The notes beneath the pieces are model-generated. The model did not search any database and was not told where the DNA came from. It worked only from the letters and a program-made list of their open reading frames with translations. From Candidatus Altimarinota bacterium (GTDB taxonomy: Bacteria; Patescibacteriota; Gracilibacteria; UBA1369; LOWO2-01-FULL-3): DNA of 64,000 nt. The position numbers and the translations under genes were made by a program. Shown one piece after another: positions 35,523 to 42,923 of this stretch. The stretch covers positions 11,289 to 75,288 of the forward strand of contig JALNWA010000004.1 in NCBI GenBank assembly GCA_023231115.1, in the 5' to 3' direction. Every line of letters begins with the position of its first letter. Positions within the stretch are counted from its first letter, which is position 1.

Positions 35523-36360
35523 ACCCCAACTTTTTCACGTCTCCATTCCCACCAAGATAATTCTTCTCACTAACGACCTTTTTCCCAGTCTTTTCTTCAA
35601 GATCTATTCGTGCTCTTTTAGCAATACCTCCTCCTTCTTTACCTGCAACTTTGTTTTCTTCCATGCCTGTCGCATCGACACTTTCAGCAATCTCTCTCGT
35701 AGAAAGCTCAGCAAGCGCACTAAAAATCAACTCAGCTTCCGTCATATGATCACGTAGATTCTGAGTCTTCAAGCCCTTTAGCTCCTTATGGGATTTTACG
35801 CTTACCTCTGCCCATTCCTGATGAATTATATTAGTCAAAATAGCAAACTCCTTGGCATGTTTTATTTCGTGTTCACTCCAGTAATCGGTAAGTTTATTAC
35901 GAGTTTCCTGCCCCATCATCCTTTGCTGAATCCATTTTCCACTTCTACCGTGTTTTTTCCAATTTTCTCTCGCCCTATTTAACGATTTTTCAGGATCAGC
36001 CAATTCTTGTATCCTTTCGTATCCAACTTTCGCAAGCCAAAGCTTCACAGGTTCAGCCTTTGGACTTGGAACCGATTGAATAAGGCGAAGTAAAGTTTCA
36101 GTATCAGCCACGTCAGTGAATCTCATCTTCCCATCCTCAGCAACAAGTTTCAACTGGTTACATTTTGTAACCACTTCACTTCCCTCGTTAACTAAGCGAT
36201 TTTTCAAAACTTTCCAATAATTTCTTGCCGTCTGATAATCCTTTTGCTGAATCAAAACTTGAACAATATCAATCACCGAAAAATACCAAACCTCTTTCTT
36301 CTCATCATATTGACGACGAATATTATAATCCTCAAAAATTGTTAGATCCGCATCTTTCAT
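35521..36360 (-). CDS. BRO-N / DinD-like protein
   Basis: A 279-residue protein similar in plan to DNA-damage-inducible DinD (274 residues in E. coli) and to phage antirepressors. The N-terminal BRO-N domain (about 5-105) includes IRRQYDEKKEVWYFSVIDIVQVL, YWKVLKNRL and TDVADTETLLRLIQSVPSPKAEPVKLWLAKVG. A helical middle part (GRSGKWIQQRMMGQETRNKLTDYW) and ELSTREIAESVDATGMEENK follow. DinD acts on RecA filaments in E. coli. The ATG at 36360 was preferred over GTG 36399. An 18-bp palindrome over the -35 region suggests repressor control, LexA-like or self. The stop abuts repeat copy 2. Confidence 0.85.
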   Translation of the reverse strand: MKDADLTIFEDYNIRRQYDEKKEVWYFSVIDIVQVLIQQKDYQTARNYWKVLKNRLVNEGSEVVTKCNQLKLVAEDGKMRFTDVADTETLLRLIQSVPSPKAEPVKLWLAKVGYERIQELADPEKSLNRARENWKKHGRSGKWIQQRMMGQETRNKLTDYWSEHEIKHAKEFAILTNIIHQEWAEVSVKSHKELKGLKTQNLRDHMTEAELIFSALAELSTREIAESVDATGMEENKVAGKEGGGIAKRARIDLEEKTGKKVVSEKNYLGGNGDVKKLG

Positions 36361-36369
36361 TTCACAAAA

Positions 36370-36408
36370 ATTATAAACACCAACACTATAGGTGAGCACA
36401 TGCTCACC
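36370..36408 (-). promoter_or_regulatory. promoter and 18-bp palindromic operator of the BRO-N/DinD-like gene
   Basis: -10 TATAAT at 36375-36370 on the minus strand, 9 nt before the ATG. A palindrome GGTGAGCA, CA, TGCTCACC at 36391-36408 covers the -35 position. This is where a LexA- or phage-type repressor would sit; the sequence is neither the E. coli nor the Bacillus SOS box. Confidence 0.6.
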
Positions 36409-36500
36409 GTCAAGAAAAATCTTTTTATAAAAATTTTAAGATTTTCCAATTTGACAACACCCAGAAAAACACACATAATAACGCCTTTTAAGGACAAATT

Positions 36501-37295
36501 ATGCCATTACCAGAAACATTGCCGGAAACTCCACAAGTCCAAACACCTGAATCAACAACAGAAGCACCATCAGATGTAGATGCAATTACTCAAGAAAAAA
36601 GAAACAATGCACTTCTCTCAATAATTGATGAAACTGCGCTAACTCCTGAAGAATTGTCAGCACTTTTTTTGCAAGTAAGAGGACAATTTCAAAGAGCCAA
36701 TTCACCTGAAGAAATTCAACATTTATACGAAAGGACTTTAGCTCAATTCCCTATTCGTTACAGATTTAGCACGCAAGATTACGCTCAGCAAGGCGTTCCC
36801 GACATTTTACAAAGAAGACTTTGGTTTGAACAAGTCATTCCTCAAGGAAATGTTATTGACGTAGGTTGTGCCGACGGATATTTTGCACTTGAATTAGCCT
36901 CCCCAATCAGAAAAATGACAGGCGTCGACATGCTAGAAAAAAGAGTGGCAAAAGCAAATAGAGTTGCCGAAGAAAATAGAACAAATGCAACATTCATTAA
37001 AGGTTTTGCAGAAGAAATTCCGTTCACAGACGAAACTTTTGACGCGGCAATTCTTTCCCACATGCTAGAACACGTTCACGATCCTGCACGCGTTTTAGAA
37101 GAAGTGGTTCGCGTCACAAAAACCGGAGGCAAACTAATAGCCGTTGTCCCACACGAAATCGGCAGAGACCCAACCCACATTCGCTACATCCCCTCCACAC
37201 AACTTCGAGACATGCTAGCCGAATACGGCGAAGTTAGCCCAGAATACATAGTTGGAACAAAAGGAATTGGATATGTGATTAAAATAAAAATCTAA
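36501..37295 (+). CDS. class I SAM-dependent methyltransferase
   Basis: A 264-residue enzyme. A disordered, Pro/Thr/Glu-rich start (1-30) and a helical segment precede the Methyltransf_11 core (about 110-225): VIDVGCADGYFALELA (motif I), TGVDMLEKRVAKAN (motif II with the acidic SAM-ribose ligand), AEEIPFTDETFDAAILSHMLEHV, and VRVTKTGGKLIAVVPHE. The substrate is unknown. It lies between repeat copies 2 and 3 in the accessory island, opposite to the DinD-like gene. Confidence 0.88.
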   Translation: MPLPETLPETPQVQTPESTTEAPSDVDAITQEKRNNALLSIIDETALTPEELSALFLQVRGQFQRANSPEEIQHLYERTLAQFPIRYRFSTQDYAQQGVPDILQRRLWFEQVIPQGNVIDVGCADGYFALELASPIRKMTGVDMLEKRVAKANRVAEENRTNATFIKGFAEEIPFTDETFDAAILSHMLEHVHDPARVLEEVVRVTKTGGKLIAVVPHEIGRDPTHIRYIPSTQLRDMLAEYGEVSPEYIVGTKGIGYVIKIKI

Positions 37296-37301
37296 GTCAT
37301 T

Positions 37302-37331
37302 TGGCTGACTAGTCGGGTCTAGTACCCTTTC
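37302..37331. repeat. tRNA-tail-like intergenic repeat, copy 3
   Basis: TGGCTGACTAGTCGGG followed by TCTAGTACCCTTT, identical in this core to copy 4. On the minus strand the repeat supplies the last codons and stop of the gene at 37319 (AAA GGG TAC TAG). Confidence 0.85.
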
Positions 37332-38026
37332 AGTTTCCAATTTCCATAAACACTAATGATATAGCCAGAAGCCTTAAAACTACCCCATAAACCATAATCA
37401 TCTTCAAGATCTTTTAAAATTTCTTCAATATCTTTGTTTGATATTTTTTTTAAAATAGATTCATAATTCAAACTAAACCCCACATTGGATTCTGGGTAAC
37501 GAAAAACCGAGTTACAATCGTCATTAATTGTATAGTCATTATCTAATTTACCTTTAATGATTTCACACTGTTGATATTTTTTTATAAAAGCTTCTACGTT
37601 TTCAATATACAATGGCAATTTATCAATCCTTTCCAAAGCTAAAAGCAAATCGGAATCATTCGGGTTTTTCTTCAATGCCCTCAAAAGAGTCCCTTTTATT
37701 TTGTTTTGAGATGCCATTTTTTTAAGTTCATTAAATAAGATTTCCGCATCATGATGATGAGGGACAGAGGAGACTCCCAAACATTTCATCAAAGTTTTAA
37801 TAAAAATCTCTATAGCATGCTTAATATTGAATAAAATAGGAATCATCAAACGCTCTTTTGAAAATAGATCAAATTTTTTCACATCATCATCAAGGATTGG
37901 GAACATATCTTTATTAGAGAACTTATACCGGTGCTCAAGAAGCTCCTTACATCCCAATTGAGCCAAGGAGAAATAGGAATGTGCAAAATCAAGCCATTTC
38001 CACTTTTGTTGATTTTTTTCACTCAT
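37319..38026 (-). CDS. hypothetical island protein, possibly HEPN-like
   Basis: A 235-residue, largely helical protein. The region LFNIKHAIEIFIKTLMKCLG followed by VPHHHDAEILFNELKKMA resembles the helix pair of HEPN domains (small nucleotidyl/RNase-type proteins in defence and toxin systems), but the RxxxxH catalytic motif is not evident, so this is tentative. The end of the gene is supplied by repeat copy 3: the last residues KGY and the TAG stop are encoded in the repeat. It is followed on both sides by repeats, as one unit of the array. Confidence 0.6.
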   Translation of the reverse strand: MSEKNQQKWKWLDFAHSYFSLAQLGCKELLEHRYKFSNKDMFPILDDDVKKFDLFSKERLMIPILFNIKHAIEIFIKTLMKCLGVSSVPHHHDAEILFNELKKMASQNKIKGTLLRALKKNPNDSDLLLALERIDKLPLYIENVEAFIKKYQQCEIIKGKLDNDYTINDDCNSVFRYPESNVGFSLNYESILKKISNKDIEEILKDLEDDYGLWGSFKASGYIISVYGNWKLKGY

Positions 38027-38071
38027 TATATTTAGTTCTTATATGCGATATATCAATTTTTCTTATACACG

Positions 38072-38103
38072 TTCTGGCTGACTAGTCGGGTCTAGTACCC
38101 TTT
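38072..38103. repeat. tRNA-tail-like intergenic repeat, copy 4
   Basis: TGGCTGACTAGTCGGG followed by TCTAGTACCCTTTTT; ends about 9 bp from the stop codon of the lipoprotein gene. Confidence 0.85.
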
Positions 38104-38112
38104 TTGGATTAT

Positions 38113-38622
38113 TTACTTATAATTAAAATCCTTCGGCGAGCTATTTACCTCGAGTAAAGTATGAAATTCGCCTATATCCGTATATGCTGAACCGGTATAT
38201 CCGGGATAACTGAAAGATAAATAATAATAACCAAAATCAGTGATTGGCAGCTCTATATTGCCATTAAGTACACCATCGGCATTATTTAAAATTTCTTTAT
38301 CGCCTTCGAACATAGATTTTACTTTTTCGAATTTTGTTAAATCAAGATGTCCTTCAAAAGCCGCCATACCTCCAACCGCATTGTTAAAAAAACTTTTTTC
38401 ATCAACTTCATACAGAGCAACCTTAACTTTTTCAATATTTTTATAGCGCACAGGAAGTTTAAAAGGGTTTTCTACCGTCTTCATCACAAAAACATCTCCC
38501 ATTCCACCATCTGGCGGATAAAATTCAGGATTAGAATCAGAAACAACTTTCTGATTTGAAGAACATCCTATTAAAGCAAAAACTGCGAAGATAGAAATTA
38601 AAAGAAATACAATTTTTTTCAT
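38113..38622 (-). CDS. island lipoprotein, function unknown
   Basis: A 169-residue lipoprotein: MKKIVFLLISIFAVFALIGC is the signal and lipobox (Cys 20). The mature part includes FYPPDGGMGDVFVMK and YKNIEKVKVALYEVDEKSFF, with beta-strand-rich sequence ending in FGYYYLSFSYPGYTG. No family recognised. It is one repeat-bounded unit of the island. Confidence 0.78.
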   Translation of the reverse strand: MKKIVFLLISIFAVFALIGCSSNQKVVSDSNPEFYPPDGGMGDVFVMKTVENPFKLPVRYKNIEKVKVALYEVDEKSFFNNAVGGMAAFEGHLDLTKFEKVKSMFEGDKEILNNADGVLNGNIELPITDFGYYYLSFSYPGYTGSAYTDIGEFHTLLEVNSSPKDFNYK

Positions 38623-38642
38623 AGAATTTTTAAATTATTTCA

Positions 38643-38671
38643 ATGGCTGGCTACTCGGGGCTAGAACCCTT
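38643..38671. repeat. tRNA-tail-like intergenic repeat, copy 5
   Basis: TGGCTGGCTACTCGGG followed by GCTAGAACCCTTT. On the minus strand this copy is the closest to a tRNA end: GGGTTCTAGCCC as T-arm, then acceptor strand and GCCA; it matches tRNA-Gln at 18 of 26 positions without gaps. Confidence 0.85.
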
Positions 38672-38679
38672 TATAAACA

Positions 38680-38934
38680 CTAAGCCGCTTTATCAACATC
38701 AATCGCTGACATGTTTACTCCCTTAATTGGCGACTTATAAGCTCCAGCTTCAAACAGAGTAAGCATACTATCTCTCGCATGATCTTTCACTTCTTCCGAA
38801 GAAAATGCTAAAAGATCCACGGCTTCAGAAATTGCTTCAGGCGTTGTCAACTCTCCTCCAGTTATTCGCGCTTGAATAGCCTGCATATTTTTTTCATCCT
38901 GCGGCATGATATCTACAGTTTTATCAAATTCCAT
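38680..38934 (-). CDS. small acidic hypothetical protein
   Basis: An 84-residue protein of unknown function. It is helical and acidic, with TGGELTTPEAISEAVDLLAF and KDHARDSMLTLFEAG; the pattern resembles one or two HEAT-like helices. It lies between repeat copy 5 and tRNA-Gln, 26 bp from the tRNA 3' end. Confidence 0.6.
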   Translation of the reverse strand: MEFDKTVDIMPQDEKNMQAIQARITGGELTTPEAISEAVDLLAFSSEEVKDHARDSMLTLFEAGAYKSPIKGVNMSAIDVDKAA

Positions 38935-38960
38935 ATTTTTTAAGTTAATTTATTTTTCAC

Positions 38961-39034
38961 TGGCTGGGGATGAGGGATTCGAACCCCCGATGGTGGGACC
39001 AGAACCCACTGCCTTACCACTTGGCTAATCCCCA
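38961..39034 (-). tRNA. tRNA-Gln (anticodon CUG)
   Basis: A 74-nt tRNA on the minus strand. Acceptor arms TGGGGAT and ATCCCCA pair fully, discriminator G, encoded CCA. D-arm AGCCAAGTGGTAAGGC, anticodon arm GTGGG TTCTGGT CCCAC with CTG at 34-36, T-arm GGGGGTTCGAATCCCTC. Reads CAG. Its 3' end borders the repeat array. Confidence 0.96.
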
Positions 39035-39090
39035 ATATTAGTACCTCAAACTTTTAGCATATTCTACCCTCAATATCAATAAATACAAAA

Positions 39091-39127
39091 AAAGAGCCCG
39101 CCCCGACAATGCAGGACAGGACTCTTT
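39091..39127 (-). terminator. intrinsic terminator of the gene at 39145
   Basis: On the minus strand an imperfect GC-rich hairpin bounded by AAAGAG and CTCTTT is followed by a T-run (seven T). Located 18 bp after the stop. Confidence 0.7.
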
Positions 39128-39144
39128 AAATTTCTTAAAAATTA

Positions 39145-39561
39145 CTACTTTGCACCATAAAAAGGGTGTCTGTAACACATAACTGCCAAATACAAAACAA
39201 AAGCATTAACAAGCAAAATTCCAACATTAAAATTAATCAAAGAAGAAACAACTGCCAACACAGAAAAAACCAACGAAACAATCACAGCCCATTTTTGCCC
39301 TTTAAAGATGCCGATTGTCATAAAAATATAAAGAACACCAATCGCAAGAAGAATCACTCCGGCAACCGCCCCCATGCCTGTAAGTAAAGCAAGCGCACCA
39401 GCACTCCCTTCAACTTCAACACTAGGTGCAGTCATAAGACCTGTCACCATACCTTGAAAAGCTAAGAAAGCAAGACCTCCCAAGAAAAGAAAAACAGTGG
39501 CAATAATATTCAACACTGCCAAAAAAGTACCCTGCCAAGGCCGAACAGAAGCTGTAACCAT
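39145..39561 (-). CDS. four-helix membrane protein, function unknown
   Basis: A 138-residue protein with four hydrophobic segments (about 12-35, 52-75 with TGMGAVAGVILLAIGVLYIF, 85-105, 108-128). The short loop IGIFKGQKWAVIVSLVFSV is a common element of small bacterial membrane proteins. Function unknown. Own terminator downstream; upstream lies gmk. Confidence 0.75.
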   Translation of the reverse strand: MVTASVRPWQGTFLAVLNIIATVFLFLGGLAFLAFQGMVTGLMTAPSVEVEGSAGALALLTGMGAVAGVILLAIGVLYIFMTIGIFKGQKWAVIVSLVFSVLAVVSSLINFNVGILLVNAFVLYLAVMCYRHPFYGAK

Positions 39562-39592
39562 ATAAAAAAATTAAGAATAAAGTACTTACATC

Positions 39593-40201
39593 CTAATACA
39601 AACTTTTTATCTCAGCAAGAATTATCCTCTCGACATTCCCAACACAATTCTCGATTTCACCCCATTTATTCTCAACTTGATAATTGCAATCGCCGGCCTG
39701 CGCAATTTCTTTTTTCGCACTTTCAAAACGCCTTTGAAGTTCTTCGTCAGAAATTTTTCCACGTCTCAAAATTCTACCTTTCAAATCCTCCATGTCACTA
39801 ACCTTCATAAAAATCGAAACCAAATTTGCCTTTGGCACAATATTTCGAATCGAATTAAATCCTTGAATATCAACTTCCCTGATTACAACCGCACCTCTCT
39901 TTAATGGCTCCAAGATGTCCTTTTTGAAAGTCCCGTAATAGTTGTCGGAATGTACAACGGCGTATTCCAAAAATTCACCGGCTTTTATCATTTCCTCAAA
40001 TTTTTCTTTTGAAACATAATGGTAACTTCCACCCTCTACTTCACCATTGCGAATCTCTCGAGTCGTATAAGAAACAGGATAAACAAAGCCGGAATACTTC
40101 CCTTTTATCCTCTCAATAACAGTCCCCTTTCCTGAACCCGATGGCCCTACAATCAAGAAAAGCTTCCCTGTATACTCTGATTTTTGTTCTTCGTTTTCCA
40201 T
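39593..40201 (-). CDS. gmk: guanylate kinase
   Basis: A 202-residue nucleotide kinase (GMP + ATP to GDP + ADP), normal length. P-loop GPSGSGKGTVIERI at about 17-30, GMP-binding YPVSYTTREIRNGEVEGGSYHYVSKEKFEEMI, AVVHSDNYYGTFK, EVDIQGF, and lid RGKISDEELQRRF. The ATG at 40201 fits the family start; the frame extends 25 codons further upstream without family likeness. Confidence 0.96.
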   Translation of the reverse strand: MENEEQKSEYTGKLFLIVGPSGSGKGTVIERIKGKYSGFVYPVSYTTREIRNGEVEGGSYHYVSKEKFEEMIKAGEFLEYAVVHSDNYYGTFKKDILEPLKRGAVVIREVDIQGFNSIRNIVPKANLVSIFMKVSDMEDLKGRILRRGKISDEELQRRFESAKKEIAQAGDCNYQVENKWGEIENCVGNVERIILAEIKSLY

Positions 40202-40240
40202 ATGATTTTTGTATGCAGAAGAAATATATATGCGTACCCC

Positions 40241-40269
40241 TTGAAAAACAATTGAAAATTTGGTATAAT
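40241..40269 (+). promoter_or_regulatory. consensus promoter of the structured RNA
   Basis: -35 TTGAAA (40241-40246), exactly 17 bp, -10 TATAAT (40264-40269). This is the best promoter in the window and points away from gmk, into a region without a convincing protein gene. Confidence 0.75.
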
Positions 40270-40275
40270 TAATCA

Positions 40276-40598
40276 ATTTACATCAGTTATTTGAATGCCC
40301 CTTAAAAAAATGTCACTACTTACCCACTTGAAAAGCGGGGGAATGCAGAGCAGAAGCTTCCATCTCGGCACACATTAAAAAAGCCGGTCCTTCTTCTCTG
40401 CATTTCCCTACTTTCCCCCCTCAAGCATTAAAGGACAGCCAAATAAATTGTCCCGCAGTGCGGGAGGAAACAAAAACAAAAACAAACTGAACAAAAACAA
40501 AAAAAAAGATCCATAAACGGGTCACAAAACAAAAACAAAATAAAATAAAAGTAGGGACATTAAGAAAGAGGAGCCATTTATATAGGTTCCTCTTTTTT
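40276..40598 (+). ncRNA. structured noncoding RNA candidate, 6S-like long hairpin plus A/C-rich 3' part
   Basis: The 420-bp gap between gmk and ssb holds a likely RNA gene of about 320 nt. From 5' to 3': closing pairs ATTTG/CAAAT and CCTTAA/TTAAAGG; an inner rod CTTGA/TCAAG, GGGAATGCAGAG with CTCTGCATTTCCC (one bulge), AGAAG/CTTCT, CGGC/GCCG; then GGACA/TGTCC, a hairpin CCCGC/GCGGG, an unstructured AACAAAAAC-rich stretch (40466-40545), GATCC/GGGTC and the terminator. TGTCCC (about 40449) could alternatively pair with GGGACA (about 40554). The long rod with internal loops recalls 6S RNA, but I cannot confirm that; no RNase P, tmRNA or SRP consensus is present. A 27-codon frame at 40295-40378 lies inside the rod. 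Confidence 0.65.
40565..40598. terminator. intrinsic terminator of the structured RNA, also usable by ssb
   Basis: AAAGAGGAGCC and GGTTCCTCTTT pair over 11 bp (one G-U) around a 9-nt loop, followed by six T on the plus strand; a partial T-run exists on the minus strand after ssb. Confidence 0.85.
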
Positions 40599-40622
40599 AA
40601 TTTATTTTTCAAAATTCGACTA

Positions 40623-41096
40623 CTAGAAAGGAAGATCATCAATCTTTACTTCTTCGTCAGCGCCAACCGGAGCTTCGTCTCCGGCATTGTCATTTCCGAA
40701 ATCGGAAGATGCACCTCCAGAAATTCCAGCCGCTTCTCTATCAGCTCCATAAGCCGCACCGCCTTCCCCTTTTCCTCCAAGCATAATCATATTGTCCGCA
40801 ACAATTTCAGTCCTGTATCTCTTTACTCCGTCCTCTCCCTGCCAATCACGAGTTTGAAGCTTTCCTTCAATAAAAACCTTCATTCCTTTCTTCAAATATT
40901 GTCCGCAAATTTCAGCAAGCTTTCTCCAAGCCACAATATTATGAAATTCTGTTTTGCTTTGGCGAGTTCCGCTCGCATCATTCCAAGAAAAGTTTGTAGC
41001 GACACTAAAAGACGCTACAGTCTGACCTCCGGGAATCTGTTTCACGTCAGGATCACGTGTAAGATTTCCGATAAGTTGGACTCTATTTAATGACAT
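40623..41096 (-). CDS. ssb: single-stranded DNA-binding protein
   Basis: A 157-residue SSB. OB fold (1-110): MSLNRVQLIGNLTRDPDV, GGQTVASFSVATNFSW, KTEFHNIVAWRKLAEICGQYLKKGMKVFIEGKLQTRDW, then a Gly/Ala-rich linker and the acidic tip VKIDDLPF that recruits repair and replication proteins. The ATG at 41096 was chosen over 41102: the -10 box TATAAA (41104-41109) ends 7 nt before it, so 41102 would lie upstream of transcription. Confidence 0.95.
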   Translation of the reverse strand: MSLNRVQLIGNLTRDPDVKQIPGGQTVASFSVATNFSWNDASGTRQSKTEFHNIVAWRKLAEICGQYLKKGMKVFIEGKLQTRDWQGEDGVKRYRTEIVADNMIMLGGKGEGGAAYGADREAAGISGGASSDFGNDNAGDEAPVGADEEVKIDDLPF

Positions 41097-41103
41097 TGCC
41101 ATA

Positions 41104-41109
41104 TTTATA
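41104..41109 (-). promoter_or_regulatory. -10 box TATAAA, leaderless promoter of ssb
   Basis: TATAAA on the minus strand, 7 nt, then ATG of MSLNRVQL. Decides the start codon of ssb. Confidence 0.55.
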
Positions 41110-41243
41110 AAGTTAATTTTAATTCGCAAACAAAATACATCTCTAATTTTACAAACTCAATGACTTTAAACCCAAATCACTTGCCTATAACTGCAAAGCA
41201 GTGGACAATAGAAATAATTTAATAAAAATTTTAAAAAAACTTT

Positions 41244-42923
41244 ATGAAAATTTTAAAAAAGACTCTCGTCACCTTAACCTCTTTTCTTTTATTCTCAGCC
41301 GTTTTCGCAGGATGCACTCCTAAAAATAGCGAACCTGTCGAACCAAAAGAAGAAATAAAAACCGAAGAAACTCCAAAAGAAGAGATTAAAGGAGACATCA
41401 CATACTCAACTCCAATAGAAAAAGACATTTGGACAGCGGAATTAAAACAAAAATTCCTAGAAAAATACAAAGAGATAGGTTCATTTTCAGTAGAAACATT
41501 CGAAGAACTGGAGCAAAACGGCAAATATTCATTTTATGAAGTAGGAACTATAGAAACAGAAAAATACAAAGGAGAAAAACTTTTGGTGCTTATCGTACCT
41601 TGCGACGGCATGTGCTTCTCAAACGACACATACAGATTCGCATACAACGAAACTACAAAAGTGCTGACAATGCTAAAAAAACACTCTGCAACGACAGAAT
41701 ACAACCTGCCTCTTATAGAGACTATTGCAACAAAAACAGATTCTACAACAAACCTTGAAAATCTGGACGCTCCGGACAAAATCTTAATTCCTGAAACAAA
41801 AGAATATGCGCAATTGGATAAAACAAATGTAGCAAATGTTTTCGATTTGAAAAACAACGATCAGCTAAGTATATATACTGAACAATACACAGACAAAGAC
41901 TCAAAATTAAAAATTTATTATCACTCAACTCTTGACGAAAACGTAACATTTGACGGATGTTTCCGAGTATTACTTCAAGACGGAACAGTTTCCTCATACT
42001 CATACAGACCTGATTTTGGAAAAGAAATCGAAGACAATTACGACCTTACCGCAGGTGCATGCGGAATTGCAGGATCATGCTATTTGTTGGACAGCGTAAA
42101 AGATTCAGACTTAATCAAATCCACAAAAGTATCCGGAAACATGGATTTTTATGTCCCAAAAGACGGAAAAACAGACAAAACAACATTAGACAATTACGAG
42201 AGATACAAAGCTCAACAAACATGGAAAGTCGAACAAGATCCAACATTAAAATTACTGTCACTCAATGAATTCATTGCAATAGAGCCGGTTCTATACTGGC
42301 AAGATCCAATCGGAAGATGGTCATCAATAATCAGAAATGACGTGAAACCTGCGGCAGAATGTGGAAAACCGGTCATCTATTTATATCCTGAAAAAACTAC
42401 TGATGTATCGGTACAAGTCGGAATTGAAAAATTAACAAAAACAATTCCGCAGTATAAAAACGGATGGACAGTTTCAGCGCAACCAAACGGAACGCTATAC
42501 AATTACGATGATGCAAAAACATATCCATATTTATTTTGGGAAGGTCAAAATAAAGGCGTCCTTAACGCAACAAAAGGTTCTTCAGTAAAACGCGCAGACC
42601 TTGAAAAATTCCTAAATGAAAGCCTTGATTCTTTGGGATTAAACAGCACAGAGAAAAAAGATTTCACCGATTTCTGGACGGCAAAAATGCTCGCAATTAA
42701 CGAAGAATATTTCTTCATTTCATTTGTTGGAACACAAGATTTCAATAAAGTTGCACCATTAAAAATATCACCTGCGCCAGACACATTGATCCGAGTTTTC
42801 ATGTATTACATGCCACTTGAGAAGCCTCTAATGGCGGAGAAACAAGAACTAAAATCAATAGAAAGAAACGGATTTACAGTCGTTGAATGGGGCGGAACAT
42901 CATCAGTGCCATGGTTGGAATAA
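41244..42923 (+). CDS. lipoprotein with conserved CGKPVIYLYP domain
   Basis: A 559-residue lipoprotein; signal and lipobox end at VFAGC (Cys 23), followed by a Pro/Glu/Lys linker (EPVEPKEEIKTEETPKEE). The C-terminal part (about 370-555) starts with AAECGKPVIYLYPEKTTDVSVQV and contains WEGQNKGV and TDFWTAKMLAINEEYFFISFVG, a domain I know from other bacteria without an assigned function. The middle (50-360) is unrecognised. It overlaps the next lipoprotein gene by 13 bp, so the two form an operon. Confidence 0.82.
   Translation: MKILKKTLVTLTSFLLFSAVFAGCTPKNSEPVEPKEEIKTEETPKEEIKGDITYSTPIEKDIWTAELKQKFLEKYKEIGSFSVETFEELEQNGKYSFYEVGTIETEKYKGEKLLVLIVPCDGMCFSNDTYRFAYNETTKVLTMLKKHSATTEYNLPLIETIATKTDSTTNLENLDAPDKILIPETKEYAQLDKTNVANVFDLKNNDQLSIYTEQYTDKDSKLKIYYHSTLDENVTFDGCFRVLLQDGTVSSYSYRPDFGKEIEDNYDLTAGACGIAGSCYLLDSVKDSDLIKSTKVSGNMDFYVPKDGKTDKTTLDNYERYKAQQTWKVEQDPTLKLLSLNEFIAIEPVLYWQDPIGRWSSIIRNDVKPAAECGKPVIYLYPEKTTDVSVQVGIEKLTKTIPQYKNGWTVSAQPNGTLYNYDDAKTYPYLFWEGQNKGVLNATKGSSVKRADLEKFLNESLDSLGLNSTEKKDFTDFWTAKMLAINEEYFFISFVGTQDFNKVAPLKISPAPDTLIRVFMYYMPLEKPLMAEKQELKSIERNGFTVVEWGGTSSVPWLE

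Noticed and set aside
34766..38671. The intergenic repeats as ordinary terminators
   Set aside because: GGGT-loop-ACCC with T is too short for a strong terminator, the copies are all in one orientation regardless of neighbouring gene direction, and the tRNA-like left half is conserved.
34766..39034. Integron attC sites
   Set aside because: No GTTRRRY / RYYYAAC core pairs; no IntI seen in the window.
40295..40378. 27-codon frame in the structured RNA
   Set aside because: No ribosome-binding sequence, inside a strong rod structure; kept only as a note under the RNA.
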